From positions 23,635,501 to 23,699,500 of the forward strand of contig CM072336.1 in the NCBI GenBank assembly GCA_036874045.1: 64,000 nt of DNA, in the 5' to 3' direction. Both the position numbers and the translations under genes were made by a program. The stretch comes from Cymodocea nodosa (taxonomy: Eukaryota > Streptophyta > Magnoliopsida > Alismatales > Cymodoceaceae). This document shows positions 36,001 to 47,430 of this stretch, in pieces; position 1 is the first letter of the stretch; each line of letters opens with the position of its first letter. The notes under the pieces are model-generated. The model saw only the letters and a list, made by a program, of their open reading frames with translations, did no database searches and was not told the origin of the DNA.

Positions 36001-39000
36001 AATTAGTGCAAAAGAAACTAAAAGAAGTAAAGAAAAAACCAAAACTACTTAGTTAGGAATTGTGAAAAAGGATTTATATTTATGTAATTTAATTGAATAC
36101 TTGATCATAAATAAAAATACATGTAAGAAAAGAATTTATTTAACCAAACCCACATAGTGAAATTATGACTCAAATTGTTGTATATTATCCAAACTCAAGT
36201 ATATTCAAATATTAATGAAACACATTTTGATTATTTGGATATTATGTGGATATAGATTTGGATAAAGTCCTAATTCGAATGCAATCTATTTATACCCTTA
36301 TTGAGGTGAGTAAAGATAATTAATATACAAATATAATTTATGTTTAGATTAAAAAGAGAATAAATATCAAGATTGACCTACTACGTCAATAGTAATAACT
36401 ATGAGTATGTACAAATGAAAAAAACTATATCAATGATTTGAAATAGGTATGAGGATAACTTAGTCTAAAAAATTATTACTTAAGATAGGAAGGATTTGAA
36501 AGAAAATTTAAATATCAGAGGCACAAAAATTATTTTTACATAGAGGATACTTTGTTTACATTATTTTTAAAACAAGGTCTATATATACTATTGTAATTCT
36601 CTTAGTAAAATAATCAATGTTCATGGATAATGCGGTAGATCAAGAGATCCACTAGATTGATATGCAAGATGAATCAAAGGAAATAAGCACATTCTCTACA
36701 CCAAGGTATACCTAATTATACTGGTGTCAACATAGCAATCATAAAATTAATTGCTTTAAGCGTAAGTAAGCTTAATATTTGAAATATTGCTGCTGAAAAC
36801 CTGCCTACTTGATATTTAATGGTTGACACATTGCTTGAATTCAATGCTAAAGAATTCTCACAGCTTAGCTGCATGATGCCGCATGTCTTTTATGATTATA
36901 TGATTGCAGAGAATAACATAACTATTTAATTGAAGATAAAAAATTCAAAACAGCACACAAGGGAATGGTACCAAACAGAATTTATATATGTTTGGGAAAA
37001 AGTGCACTTTGCACTTACACCATGAGTTCCCATCTCTCACATCTAGCAATATAGCTTCCTTTGCATAATGGATGCTTTTGTCAACTGATTGTGCTTCATT
37101 TTCAGTGCCTATATAAAAAGCATTAACTCACAAAATAAGTAAACCAAGCAAACCAACAGAACATGTAATCATCAACAAATTCTAAACATACGTTGCTATT
37201 AAAAAAGTCTCACATCAATAAAAGTGGAGATGAGATTGAACTTTATATATGATAAACTATTTCACACGTTCTTAATTAGTTTTCAGATGAAATTTCAACT
37301 TATATCAAAGCTAATTCACACACATTCACTCATAGGCTTATGGGTATATAAATAAGCCACAAGTGAGGGAGAGTGTTAAAAAAGTCCAACATTGGTAAAT
37401 GTAAGGATAGCAATCTTATATATGATGAACTCTTCTAAACATTACTAATTGATTTTGATATGGAATTTCAACTATTGCCAATAACAAGCACTTACAAATC
37501 AATATTTTTATAAGTACTTTAAGATAGTACATGAGAGTAGCATTTCCCTTCAATCTATTTTTAGGATTCATAATTTCATGTGAGCATTACTTATTTTACT
37601 TGTGTTAGTTGATTTCAACTTAGGTTTAAAGTGAAATGGTGTCTATTTTCTATAATATTTCTTAGAGAAAATCTACTAGGCAAGTAAAGCCCTGCAAATA
37701 AAATAAATTATAAATTCATAAAAACTGCTTTCCTTGAGCCAATTGTCTTTCAAGCATTGATAATTGACAAAGAATACGTTTGTCTTGACCCTGCATAACA
37801 GAAAGATATCAACAGAATATGAGTTATGACATTCAAGTTGCTAACGTACTTTGCATTTATAATAATTGCAAAAGGATTAATATTCTCAATCCCACTGGTA
37901 GGATCAAGTCATTGGTTAATATAAAATACTACATCAATGAAAACATAAAAAACCTTGCTTAGTGCTAGAGAGAAACAATTCTTTGCTGAAGACAAGTCTC
38001 CTTTTTTCCAGATGCAATTTCCCAAGCATAGCCAAGCATCAGCAAGAGAAGGATTTAATTTGACCTGAAAAATGAAGTGGCTAGTTTCAAATTACAAGCC
38101 ACAAAATTTTCATCAATCTGTCAAAGGATTTTATTAGACATACAGCTTTTGATAGATGTTCTTCTGCTTCTTTTTTGTAATCAGGAAATACATCAAGTAC
38201 TTTTCCTCTCAGATACTCAAAATGACCACGTTGTATTGTTGATTTCCTTAGATCTGCATCAACGTAACAGGATGGGGTGATGAAAGTTCAATGTTGTACA
38301 AGAAGCACTCTACATGATTATACAAGAAAGTAAGCAATATGTAGACCATGGGGTCAAAAGAAAGAATGTGGCACTGGTTGTGGCAAACAGTGAGTAGAAA
38401 ATGATCTATGGGGCCGTGGATGGTGATTACAATACAGTAAATTTACTAAAGCAAAGCTTGAACAACTCTATCGAGTGTAGTATGACAGTTGAAAACTGCA
38501 AAAGATACAAAGAATTGGATTTCCATGTGTTATATTGTGAGTGCTGTCTTTAGTTGCCAGTTTAGGACTCCTGACTTCCTCAGTGGGAAATGCAGGCATT
38601 GCCAAGCATGATTATACTTTGTGCAGCATATGCATGTGATGGAAGACGTCACTAATAAAATAAGTGGAATTTAAAGCGGATGTCATCGATAAGGATGAAA
38701 TTATGCGTGACAACGTCAGCTGAAAAACAGTCATTTCTACCACTTAAACTCCTGTTTACTCAAATTCCAAATCCACCACGACGGTGTGGCAGCCAGAAAC
38801 AAGCAAACGAAGCTGAAATTTCTGTCAAAGATAATTCAGAAGAGCAAATTTAACAAGCATTGATTACCACTCTTCAAACGGATTTTCCATCGACGGATAA
38901 AAGTCTTGGATCATCACAAGTCACTGGTACAAACAATCACCCCCGGAACAACAATTACCACTCCCGTCCACCCGCCTCCACATTACTCGCACGCTACCAC

Positions 39001-39257
39001 TCCCACAACCATAGTCGATACCTGATTTCCACCAGAATCAAAAGAGAAAAATCAAATGCTGAGAGAAACAGCGAACCTGCGGGGACGGAGTCGAGGATGC
39101 CGGTAGCGACATCGGCCAGGGCTTTGAGCTTCACGAGCTTCTCCTCAGAGTTCACCGGGAAAAACATGTCGCGGACGCGGTATAGCTCCTCTGCCGCCTC
39201 CACCGCGTGTGCCATTGGATCGTCGCTCGCTCCCTCTCCTCCGCCATCGCCATCCAT
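27093..39257 (-). CDS. TTC5-like tetratricopeptide protein with OB-type C-terminal domain (422 aa, 13 exons)
   Basis: Exons: 39077-39257, 38144-38253, 37954-38064, 37733-37790, 37019-37108, 31965-32059, 31798-31851, 31488-31625, 29377-29434, 29123-29237, 28803-28872, 27311-27382, 27093-27209 (1269 nt, in frame). The head has AVEAAEELYRVRDMFFP. TPR-like repeats follow: EHLSKAVKLNPSLADAWLCL, CFSLALSKGQDKRILCQLSM, DVRDGNSWYNLGNACLTSFF, then NPDLYFNCATVDRYLENYER. The C-terminal third (AIVGKVILFIKHDNVSPL, GDRVTLLDPCYHTINFSWKG, SVRVDFIEQILVNGR, ending AQHKP) matches the TTC5 OB domain. In animals TTC5/STRAP is a p300 cofactor and reads nascent tubulin during autoregulated tubulin mRNA decay; the plant role is not established. 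Length is normal. Oddities: the exon 4 donor reads CAAG|GAAAGC instead of GT, and intron 5 (32060-37018) is a 5 kb transposon nest. Confidence 0.88.
27606..27824. repeat. Tandem duplication, 2 x 108 bp, in TTC5-like intron 11
   Basis: 27606-27713 and 27717-27824 are nearly identical (I count about five differences by eye), at a period of 111 bp. Both contain CTTAGATTTTCAGCACCTAA-like sequence. It is a simple recent duplication inside intron 11 (27383-28802) and non-coding. Confidence 0.9.
29435..31487 (-). other. TTC5-like intron 8 with repeats
   Basis: A 2 kb intron. Similar sequences (AGAGAAAATGACTAAT, then GTATA.ATTACT, ending in CCAATAACACAAC) stand at 29653-29745 and 31339-31445, in direct orientation, about 1.7 kb apart. 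Between them are a possible MITE at 30467-30780 and a GC-richer patch at 31060-31290 (CCAACAGCAGCACCAGCAGG-type sequence) that looks like an inserted fragment. No exon is needed here for the frame. Confidence 0.55.
30467..30780. mobile_element. Possible MITE in intron 8
   Basis: The left end GGTATCATTTGGCTATGATT and the reverse complement of the right end, AATAGTATTTGGATACAATT, are similar, as are the TTTTGA-like words that follow. The spacing of about 310 bp and the non-coding AT-rich interior fit a MITE. No clear target-site duplication was seen, so the family is unknown. Confidence 0.3.
32330..32700 (+). mobile_element. LINE endonuclease relic in TTC5-like intron 5
   Basis: Plus-strand frames read FKLWY (as VLNYG/LWYT) and then NIINAYASQVSLGEAIKLGF, WKDWDNLVCDLPISEKFSIE and GDLGG. 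These match the plant LINE endonuclease (family form: VICAYAPQVGLDE.KRQFWEDLD, then SEKLFIGGDLNGHVG). The upstream part is broken by stops and the element ends abruptly near 32700, so only an endonuclease piece remains. It probably belongs to the same broad LINE group as the reverse-transcriptase relic at 16150-17240. It is antisense to the host gene. Confidence 0.7.
32830..33320 (+). repeat. GC-rich patch with a minisatellite (about 60-66 bp unit, 3-4 copies)
   Basis: From about 33096 the unit CACACGGTCGCTCTCGCTC, followed by CCCTCGCCCAACCTCGCCTT, recurs at about 33096, 33156, 33222 and 33283 with spacer changes. The patch is strongly C-rich against an AT-rich intron. All three plus frames are open for 110-157 codons here, which reflects the lack of A/T-rich stops and not coding selection. 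Confidence 0.75.
33321..33490. repeat. Array of small palindromes built on GGAAGGTTAG
   Basis: Arms of GGAAGGTTA(G) and its complement recur. A half arm lies at 33327-33339 (partner TAACCCTCC); AAGGTTAG..CTAACCTT at 33382-33402; AGAAGGTTGG..CTAACCTTCC at 33421-33444; and a perfect 11-bp pair TCGGAAGGTTA / TAACCTTCCGA at 33461-33488 with a 6-nt loop. A further GGTGAGAAA / TTTTCTCACC-type pair lies at about 32801-32834. The arrangement is seen directly; its origin (for example subterminal repeats of a DNA transposon) is inferred. Confidence 0.85.
34630..35420 (+). mobile_element. PIF/Harbinger transposon relic in TTC5-like intron 5
   Basis: 34633-34780 reads a Myb/SANT-like domain start (SKRSYCTWSAKVDEKILNIL, then AWNEIIV), as found with plant Harbinger elements. 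34952-35401 is an open 149-codon frame covering the end of the DDE transposase: DVDYPNCPEFICPFQGIRYH, then NFNYRHSQLRTVIERAFGII, then HQFRILRGCMPFPYP and CFLLHNFIHQ. The final catalytic Glu is in the VIERAFG block; the two Asp-bearing blocks are absent. The junction near 34870-34930 carries a short repeat (AATAAAAGTTAGTATG, twice), so this is an internally deleted, non-autonomous copy. Ends and target-site duplication were not located. Confidence 0.8.
37195..37480. repeat. Diverged direct repeat in intron 5
   Basis: TTAAAAAAGTCTCACATCAA (37199) and TTAAAAAAGTCCAACATTGG (37377) begin two similar stretches of about 105 bp, which also share TTATATATGAT.AACT and GATATGGAATTTCAACT-like sequence. 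It lies in the intron between exons 4 and 5 (37109-37732). The GTTAAAAAAGTCCCACAT type of word is common in plant repeats; no family is assigned. Confidence 0.6.
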
Positions 39258-39259
39258 CG

Positions 39260-41090
39260 TCGGCGCCCTCCCGACACAAGCGAGAGAATGGTTTTGTGGG
39301 GACGGCGACGGGGGACTGAACGGGTGAAAAAAGTTGCATTCAAGTACCTCTTTATTCTTTATTTGTTTTTGGTAAAAGGATTATTTGCTTGAACGTCCCT
39401 AGAATTCTTAGTTATGCAGATTAAGGATGCACATCAGCCTCAACATTATTGACTACACTTGCTATAATACATCATTATAATGGACATAATTGATAATAAA
39501 AATTTTAATTGTAAATTTCATTTGAATATCGACTTATATAACTACCTAAATATATTAAAATATTTATACCAAAAAAATAAAAATAAATTTGCAATAAAGA
39601 ATATCAATGTTAGCACTAATAGTAAACTTGTTTCTTACATATGAATATTTATTCAGTCAACTTTAAAATTCTAACCATACAATGTTACAAAACCATCAAA
39701 AAAGGGCATACATCTTACACCATGCCGTAGATTCATATAATCAAATTTAGAGAGAATTTTTTCTAATAATCAAATGTTTACTAATTAACTCTGAATTGTG
39801 TATAATGGCGACAAAGAAATCTCCCACTATTTTTTAGAATAAATTCAAAATCTATGAAAAAAAAGTACGCTTGTGCATTTGAAATTTCATCTAATTCTTA
39901 TAAATGTTTATGCACGTGTATGATAGAAATGAATTTAATTTTTAGTAAGATCATACTATAAATATAAAATTTGATTTCTCTATTCTCCCTTATGAATTTT
40001 AATCTCACCTACATTTAAAATAGAGTTTGTGCAACTTCTCATATTGTTCACAAGTTTATCGTTTTGTTTGTGTCAATATTAAATGATAAATGTTTTCTTC
40101 CATGTTAAAGAAAATATTTCACGTTGTTTATTATTTTATTTATTTGAAAACGATGAAAAATGATAATATAATAAATAACAATAACATATTATAATTATAA
40201 TAGATTAAAATAAAAAATAATATAGAAAAATAATACTAGATTATAATACATCAAAATATAATAACATTAATGTTATAAGAATAAATAATACATTAACATA
40301 TTCAACAACTTAATAATATGTTAAATAAGTAACATTAATTCCAACACAACTTAATAATATTAAATAATACATTAACATATTATTCCTAAAAAATTTTAAA
40401 TTATAATGAACAATGTTATTTATGTTAATTACAAATATATTATTTCACATGTTACATCTATATATTTAATGAAATATCAATACATACTATAATATTTAAA
40501 ATATTACCTTTCAAATATAATTTTTTTAAATTTATTACATTTTTAATTTTCTATCATTTTTATCAAGCTAGTAGTAAATTTTGTCAATTTAATATTTAAT
40601 ATTTTAAAATTTATTAAATAATATATTTTTTATTGTTTCTTACAATTGCACAAACATCTAATTTTTTACCTTTCAATCATTTCCTCTAATACACAAACAA
40701 CCTTATATTTTCTATTATTTCCATCATTTTTTGTAATTTCATTTTCCAATAGAAAATATGCACAGAATCTCTTGAAAGTTAAAAAGAAGAAGAAGAACAA
40801 CAATTATCTGTGCATTTTATTTTTTTATGAATAAATACTTAAAATTTAAATTCTATTATATTTTTAAATATTTATAAGTATCTAATATATATATTTTAAA
40901 TGTACACAAATATCATCTAAAAATATTTTCTATCACCTCCTACTAATTATTAAAATTTTATTTCTGTCGTGTTCATTTTTAACCAAATTTTAAGTATTTA
41001 AACATCAATCAAAACTTGTGAAGATTTACTTAAATGATTAAAAACTCACTCTCTTTCCCTTACCTTATATTTGAATACGCGGAATATTAA
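39260..41090. other. Intergenic between divergent TTC5-like and FMT genes
   Basis: About 1.9 kb, very AT-rich (39400-41060), without coding content. The start of the TTC5-like gene (39257, minus) and that of FMT (41171, plus) face away from each other across it, so both promoters lie here. Confidence 0.6.
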
Positions 41091-41100
41091 ATAACATTAT

Positions 41101-41107
41101 TATAAAA
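41101..41107 (+). promoter_or_regulatory. Possible TATA box of FMT
   Basis: TATAAAA, 64-70 nt upstream of the FMT start codon. Position and sequence fit; the role is inferred. Confidence 0.45.
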
Positions 41108-41170
41108 AAGAAATCCGATAGGAGGAGCAAGACAGTGGGAGGGAATTTGGAAGGCTGGGGAAGAGCGGAG

Positions 41171-44100
41171 ATGCCACCACCGTCACAGCCGTCGGCTCTC
41201 CTCGTTCGCCGCCTCGTCCGCTGCGCACATGTCCCTGCTTCATCCTTCCCATCCTCTTCTCCCACCGCCGCCGTTACACCTCCAAATAAGAAGAACAGGC
41301 TGGTCTTCATGGGCTCCCCTCAGGTCGTTCTTCGATTCCCTCACGCTATCTCTATACCCCTCTCCATCCTCACTCCCCAGTTGGTGTCTGTTTTCCAAAT
41401 GTGTTCTGATGTTGAGAGGGAAGTGCAGGTGTCGGCCATGGTGCTCGACAGGCTGCTCGATGCCGCTGTAACGCCGGGCTCCGATTTTGAGGTGATTCGT
41501 ATCGTCTTCCGAACTTGTTTATTTTTTTCGCCTGCTGGATTGTATTATCGGTTTTTTCCTATCAGAACAAGTTTTCTTTTTACTAAGGTTCTTGTTTGTG
41601 TTCATCACAACATTTCCAAAACTCTTCATCTGGTTTTAATGCGTGAAGCGGTTTCATAAATGATATTATTTTTACTACTAGAATGGTGCAATTGATGGGT
41701 AATGTAGATCCATAGGCATATCGCTAAGTGATGCTACATTTGCTTAATGGTACTTATTTTAGAATGGGAATTTTACTTTCCTTCTATAGCGTGCGAACAA
41801 ACCTATTCATGATAATGGCACTTACCTTTAGGTTGCAGCGATTGTGACACAGCCACCTTCTAGAAGAGAAAGAGGAAGAAGGTTGATGCCTTCACCTGTT
41901 GGACAAAAAGCACTCGATAGAGGATTCCCAAGTGATCTGATTTTTGCACCAGAAGGAGCTGGGGAGGTATGCATTTTCTCCTATTTCTTGTATAACTCAT
42001 TAGATGTGATGACAGCCACCAGTTGGGGTCACATACTATTCACTCATCAAATAAGAGCCCACTCCCTCAAATCTACTTTTGTTGCGTGTATGTTGATTTT
42101 ATGCTTGTTCTTCAAATGATATTTCATTGATAAACTGGGGCTTTTATTTTCTTCCCCCAATTTTTATTCCGTTTAGTGGGAAATAAGAGTTTTTCATTAT
42201 TTTCCTTCATAATCGTAGGCTTTGTCAAAAACATAATCAAAATATATGTCACTAAACTTCTGACTCTAGTAATATGCCATGTAGCCCTGCCTGTAATACA
42301 TGTTTTCTCATACACGGAGTAAAACTTGCATATTTCATTTGAAACAGGAACCCTTTTTATCTGATATCAAGGCTTTAAATCCAGGGCTTTGTGTTACAGC
42401 AGCATATGGAAACATTTTGCCATGCAAGTTTCTTGAAATCCCATTGCTTGGTTAGTCCTGATTTTTAATTGAGTGATTAATTCATTTAATTCAACGTCTT
42501 AGCTTGTTGTCTGCATCTAGATTTTTTTAAACTTTTCTGTATGTTTCAAATATTGAATATCTTCTGAATTGACTTAAAGCAGTCTCCGTGTCTGAGATAA
42601 TTTGAAAAATCCCAGCTATTATTCACGTTGAATATAGAAATAAAATGATAAATACACTTACAAGGTTTTCTGGCCTCACTGAGGTCGCCAGTTGCTATGC
42701 CATCCAGCTATTGGTAATGCATCCCTTGGTAATGATCTCATTCTGGTTTCAAATAAGGTGGATTTATTTTGATTTCTAATCCTGAACTTCTACTACCTTA
42801 CTGCTGCATTTCCGCCAACCATCATAACCTACTTCTGTTACGGCATTCATTTCATGATTTGCACATGTTGCATACTCTTCCATAAAAGCTGAAAGAGGAA
42901 ATTACTAAAGATGTTACTTTGTTCAACTTAGATCAATAATATAAATTTCAAAGTCCTATATGGTTAAAGTATCACAACCTTTAATATGGACATGCGAGCT
43001 ACTTGTTTGCTACTTAACATCGAACCATGTACAAGTCATGTTTGCATCATCATTCTGCCGAACATTGTCAATCATGGTTATAGTTATTTTCAATAGTATT
43101 TTGTATAAAAGGAAAATAAAATGATGTACACAGTAGAAGCTTGGATGGAATCCTTTTTTCCTTCTGTGCAGGTACTGTTAACATACATCCAAGTTTGTTA
43201 CCTTTATATCGTGGTGCTGCTCCTGTTCAAAGAGCTTTACAGGTTTTGATCTTCTTCTAAAACTCCTAGTAAGAAGTTGATAAAAGATTACTGAAATGTG
43301 CTCTATTTGGTTCAGGATGGTGTCAAAGAAACAGGTGTATCACTTGCTTACACGGTACTTGCATTAGATGCTGGACCAATCATTGCAAACGAAAAAATGG
43401 AAATTGATGAATATATTAAGGTACTTAACAATAACATATGGCCCTATGGGAATCCATTGTTTTCTGAAGAAATGTACGCATGAATGCCCTGGATTTTAAA
43501 TTTTTAGTCAAGAAGTATCTACTTTGTCTTCTAATACATTCTTAAATTTATGCATTTATTTTGCTTTATTTGTTTTTATAACTGGCTTTCATACACATCT
43601 AAAATTTTTGATCTCTGACTGTTTTTAAATTTTTCTTATAGGGACCAGACTTGCTAAAGTCATTGTTTGACATAGGTGTGTACTGTACTGCCATGTAAAT
43701 AACGAATGCCAAACTTTTTAAATTATTGTATTTTTACCCAAAAGTGTAATACTAGGCATTGGCGCATTGCTATGTATGCATGTCATAAATTTATTATTGT
43801 TCCAGAAACTCAATCTAATCTGACAGTCCAAGTTTTTCCTAACAACTTTGGATGTTGATAGTAACTTATTTCTGGGTCCTGCAGGATCTAGGCTCTTGCT
43901 TCGTGAGCTTTCAGCTATTTTTGATGGTTCTGCGAAATCAAAAGCACAAGCTCAAGATGATTCCAAGGCTACCATGGCTCTCAAGGTATCCTTCAAAAAA
44001 CCATCCTGAACATTGTCAAATGGATATCTTACATCCAACACCTTGAATTCTACTAGCCTTTAATACTAATATGATCCTTTAGTGGGATGGCATTACCATG

Positions 44101-45620
44101 AAAATATTATCTTTCACACAAAGAATTATCAACTATTTTGCTATCTATTTTCCTCATTCTCTAACATTACATTCCAAGTAGTTTTCTCTTTATGTATTAA
44201 TCACTATGTTACTGTAAGATGCTATTATTTGAATCAATATAGTTAATAATAAAATAGTCATTTGGCTTCTTAAACTTTAAACTACATGCAAATATATTTC
44301 AAAAATGTTGTACATCTAGTGAGTTTATGACTCGGATTGTTGTTGTATCTAGGAATTGTTATAAACTTGACCTGAATTCTGAAGCTAATGTAGCCAAATC
44401 AATTATTAACCATCTAAACAAGAATATGGTTAAACTTGATTATCATTTCACTGAAGAAAGATCTGATGTAGTGTGATAGTGGTGCTTTCCCGGGGAATGT
44501 AGGTTTGAATTTGCAAGCAGTCAATTAAATTGGCATTCATAAAATCTTTTGTTGTGCCATATTTATCCGATACTAATGTGTCTCTCTGTGTGGATACCGG
44601 CACCATACTTCAAGTTGATAATAACATTGCTTGTATTCATGGTTATATCATAGTTCGTGCCTAGATGCTAAGATGGAATTGATCATGCCTTTGGTTGCTT
44701 ATCTTGTTTTAATTGAGCAGATCGTTTATCAGATTCATTTAATTAAATACATATTTCTTAAGGTTTTAATTTTTTTTCCCCTTGCAAAAAACTTATATAT
44801 AATTTTTTTCGATGGAGTATTGCCAAAGTATGCATAATTGTTGAAATATATAATTATATATATTAATAAAATATAAATATGAGCATTATACTCTTATTAA
44901 ACCTCATATTTTGATGCTATCTTCGGATCATTTATGTATTTAAATATTAGTTAGGAAGCAATAGGGTTAAAACTATATATAATTATTATCAAATATGTAA
45001 TACATATATATGATATATATCTTAAAAAAAGACAATTAGATGGTGTCTAGGCCTCCTGGTTTACTGTCTGGGAGCCTTTAAAAGTATGGGTTATATAATC
45101 TTTCTCTTAGTTTCATTTATTTAATCATTGCAGTTAACTTCTGATGAGTCATGGCTATCTTTCGACGAAGAAGCTTTCATCCTGCATAACAAGGTATTCT
45201 TATGCTTATTCCTTGGATATTTGTCGTGGAACTCATGAAAGAGACCCGTTCAGGTTCGGGCCTTTGCAGGATGGCCGGGAACCAGGGCCAAAATCCAAAT
45301 GTCAGGTGATGGTCATGCAAATGTTGTGGAAGTGAAGATAATCTCTACTAGACTTTGCGGCCCCCGTTCATTCGATGGGGACGGGCACGTCATAATTTCT
45401 GGAGATGCACTGGTATTCCCGTGTGCTAAGGGGACGGCTCTTGAGGTATCCTTTACTTTTTCCTATGCATTTTATAGCTAGTGCTCGTTAAGATTACGAT
45501 TTCTTATGTTCCCGTCACTCTCAACAGGTATTGGAAATCCAGCTTCCAGGTAAGAAGGTAATGAGTGCCCGTGATTTCTGGAATGGTGCTCGAGGACTAA
45601 AGCTGAAAATATTACCGTAA
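41171..45620 (+). CDS. FMT: Mitochondrial methionyl-tRNA formyltransferase (369 aa, 11 exons)
   Basis: Exons: 41171-41323, 41429-41491, 41832-41966, 42348-42450, 43172-43242, 43316-43420, 43642-43675, 43885-43985, 45134-45193, 45254-45445, 45528-45620; 1110 nt, all GT-AG and phase-consistent. The enzyme formylates the amino group of initiator Met-tRNA using 10-formyl-THF, for organellar translation initiation. Residues 1-42 are rich in S, P, R and A (organelle targeting), then comes NRLVFMGSPQVSAMVLDRLL. The catalytic Asn-His-Asp triad is visible: VNIHPSLLP (N155, H157) and LALDAGPI (D193), with the substrate loop YRGAAPVQRALQ. The C-terminal tRNA-binding domain contains VRAFAGWPGTRAKI and ends near ARGLKLKILP. 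The start is the ATG at 41171; the frame is open further left only through a GTG. The short ORFs that read past the exon ends are read-through into introns. Confidence 0.93.
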
Positions 45621-45779
45621 GCTTGTTCTAACCCCGTCCGTGGGCGGTTATTCTGCTGTGAGCGGATTGTTGGGTATTCGTTTGGTTGGTTAGAGTAGCC
45701 GTGGACTAGAAGTCTTGCGTCCTCTTGTAATAAATAGGGATGTAGCAAGACGAATCTAGAGTAAAGACTTGTCTCCATG

Positions 45780-46370
45780 GGAGGTTCTCCACCTCAGTTT
45801 CACCATATTCCACCCGATCCATCCACCACCTGTACCAATTCTTTCCTCCGACGGTCTTCCTTGAGTCGGTCAGTTCAAGATTGGTTGAGCAAGAAGGCAG
45901 TGTTGACTGACCATCATCAAAGTTGGAACTGTTGACAAGTGTCAGGAGGGACTACCAAGCACACTTTGAGGAGGTTCTATTTCGACTACTGCCGTGGGAC
46001 TTGCCTGAATCCAAAAAGGACAAGTGGAACCACCATCGGGCATATTCTTGCTTGAGGAGGGAAGCAAGGGAATGAAGGGTAACCCCCAAAAGGCCAGTAG
46101 CACTGGAAGGCACCAGATACTTCTTCAAACATTCCTACCGTCAAGATGTAGACGCCGGCTGGGATGAAAGAGCGGCGAAAGAAACAATTATGATACAACT
46201 ATGATGAGCGGTAGACGAAGGGACCATAAATGCGAGACCCAGACGTTGTTCGTGTTGTACAGGGATTGGGAGGAAGAGGAGAGTGTGGAACAGCCGGAAG
46301 TTTCTTTACATGCCATCATCATCAGAGAAATAGGTCCCTGGATGAGAAAAGGTTTAAGATTGTGGCACAA
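45780..46370 (+). mobile_element. Ty3/gypsy retrotransposon fossil (gag end and CCHC/linker region)
   Basis: Broken plus-strand frames resemble the plant Ty3/gypsy gag end: a TPAGMKERRKKQ stretch, then a zinc-knuckle remnant with DHKCETQTLF and a following acidic linker (DWEEEE, then PEVSLHAI). The family form is TPAEMKERREKGLCYNCDE, then HKCK..LF, then EISLHAI. It is old and heavily broken; no polymerase part, LTR or target duplication was recognised nearby. Confidence 0.6.
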
Positions 46371-47430
46371 ACATAACCCATGATATAAAACTAGTTCATG
46401 TCATTTAACCGTATTAATTGTATTAAGCTAAAAACCATGATACTATTACTATAAATATTTTGATATATTTATTCTTAACCAATAAAATCTAAGAGTATGC
46501 TAAAATGGGTATATTATTTATACCAACAATACGTCAAAAACCCAAATAGAGTTTTTTGTTATAATTTTAATATATCAAACATTTTATGAGTATGCTAAAC
46601 AATCTAAGATTTTGTTTGATTTTCAGCCTACCATAAAGTCTTAGGTTTTATAATGACAACACAGTCTAACTTCACCAAGTCGTTACTCAATACGGCCCAA
46701 GATATCATATTATGTCAATTAATGGTATAATTTGATGAAATCTGATTTAGGATTCAAGATTAGGATGTAAGTTACGATCGAACCTTTTCGTAGTTGCGTG
46801 CCTTTTAAGCACAAGTTTGCTGATTACAATCATGGTGTACAACTTTAACATGTGTCGTCGGCGAAATCTAGTCATGATGGCATGATTGATATCCACTTGT
46901 ATTTCAGTGGACATCGCATGTGCGTGGAAGTATTGTATATCCACGAAATGCCGGCTTTGAGCAGAACCCTTTCGGTGTTGGTGGAGTACCCATTTCGGAG
47001 AAGTTTGCTTGATTTCACATGATCCCCTCCCATTCTGGCATCACCTCCATCAGTTTTCACTTCATTTTCTTTTTGTCTCTCTCTCTTTACATCCACATTG
47101 AGCATCTTTGTTGGAAGAATTAATAGAGAGTATCTACCCAAGTTTGAATATTTCATAAATACCTTGATTCAATCATTATTGATTTATCTTTACTGTTTTG
47201 TTGTTTTTCTGCATATTTTACTCCTTTTTTTTTTTGTTGCTATTCTAATAGATTGCATGCATGGGTCCAAGGGTTTTTGTATATTTCCTTATTATTATTA
47301 TTATTATTTTTTACTTTTCCCCCAAGTCCAACAAAATTTTCAACATATTTAATGGGATGACAAATAAAATTGATCTGTTCATGTCACAATTTCAGATTTT
47401 TAGATTGTATCATGTCTTCATCAGACTCAG

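Noticed and set aside
37717-37733. GT donor at AGCAGTTTTT for TTC5-like exon 4
   Set aside because: It joins exon 5 in a frame that stops at once; the GA junction after CAAG is the only one that keeps the family sequence.
41324-41428. Reading FMT exon 1 through to exon 2 as one exon
   Set aside because: The 105-nt segment is stop-free, but its residues (VVLRFPHAISIPLS and onward) break the family motif MGSPQVSAMVLD. GT and AG borders are present, so it is an intron, though retention is possible.
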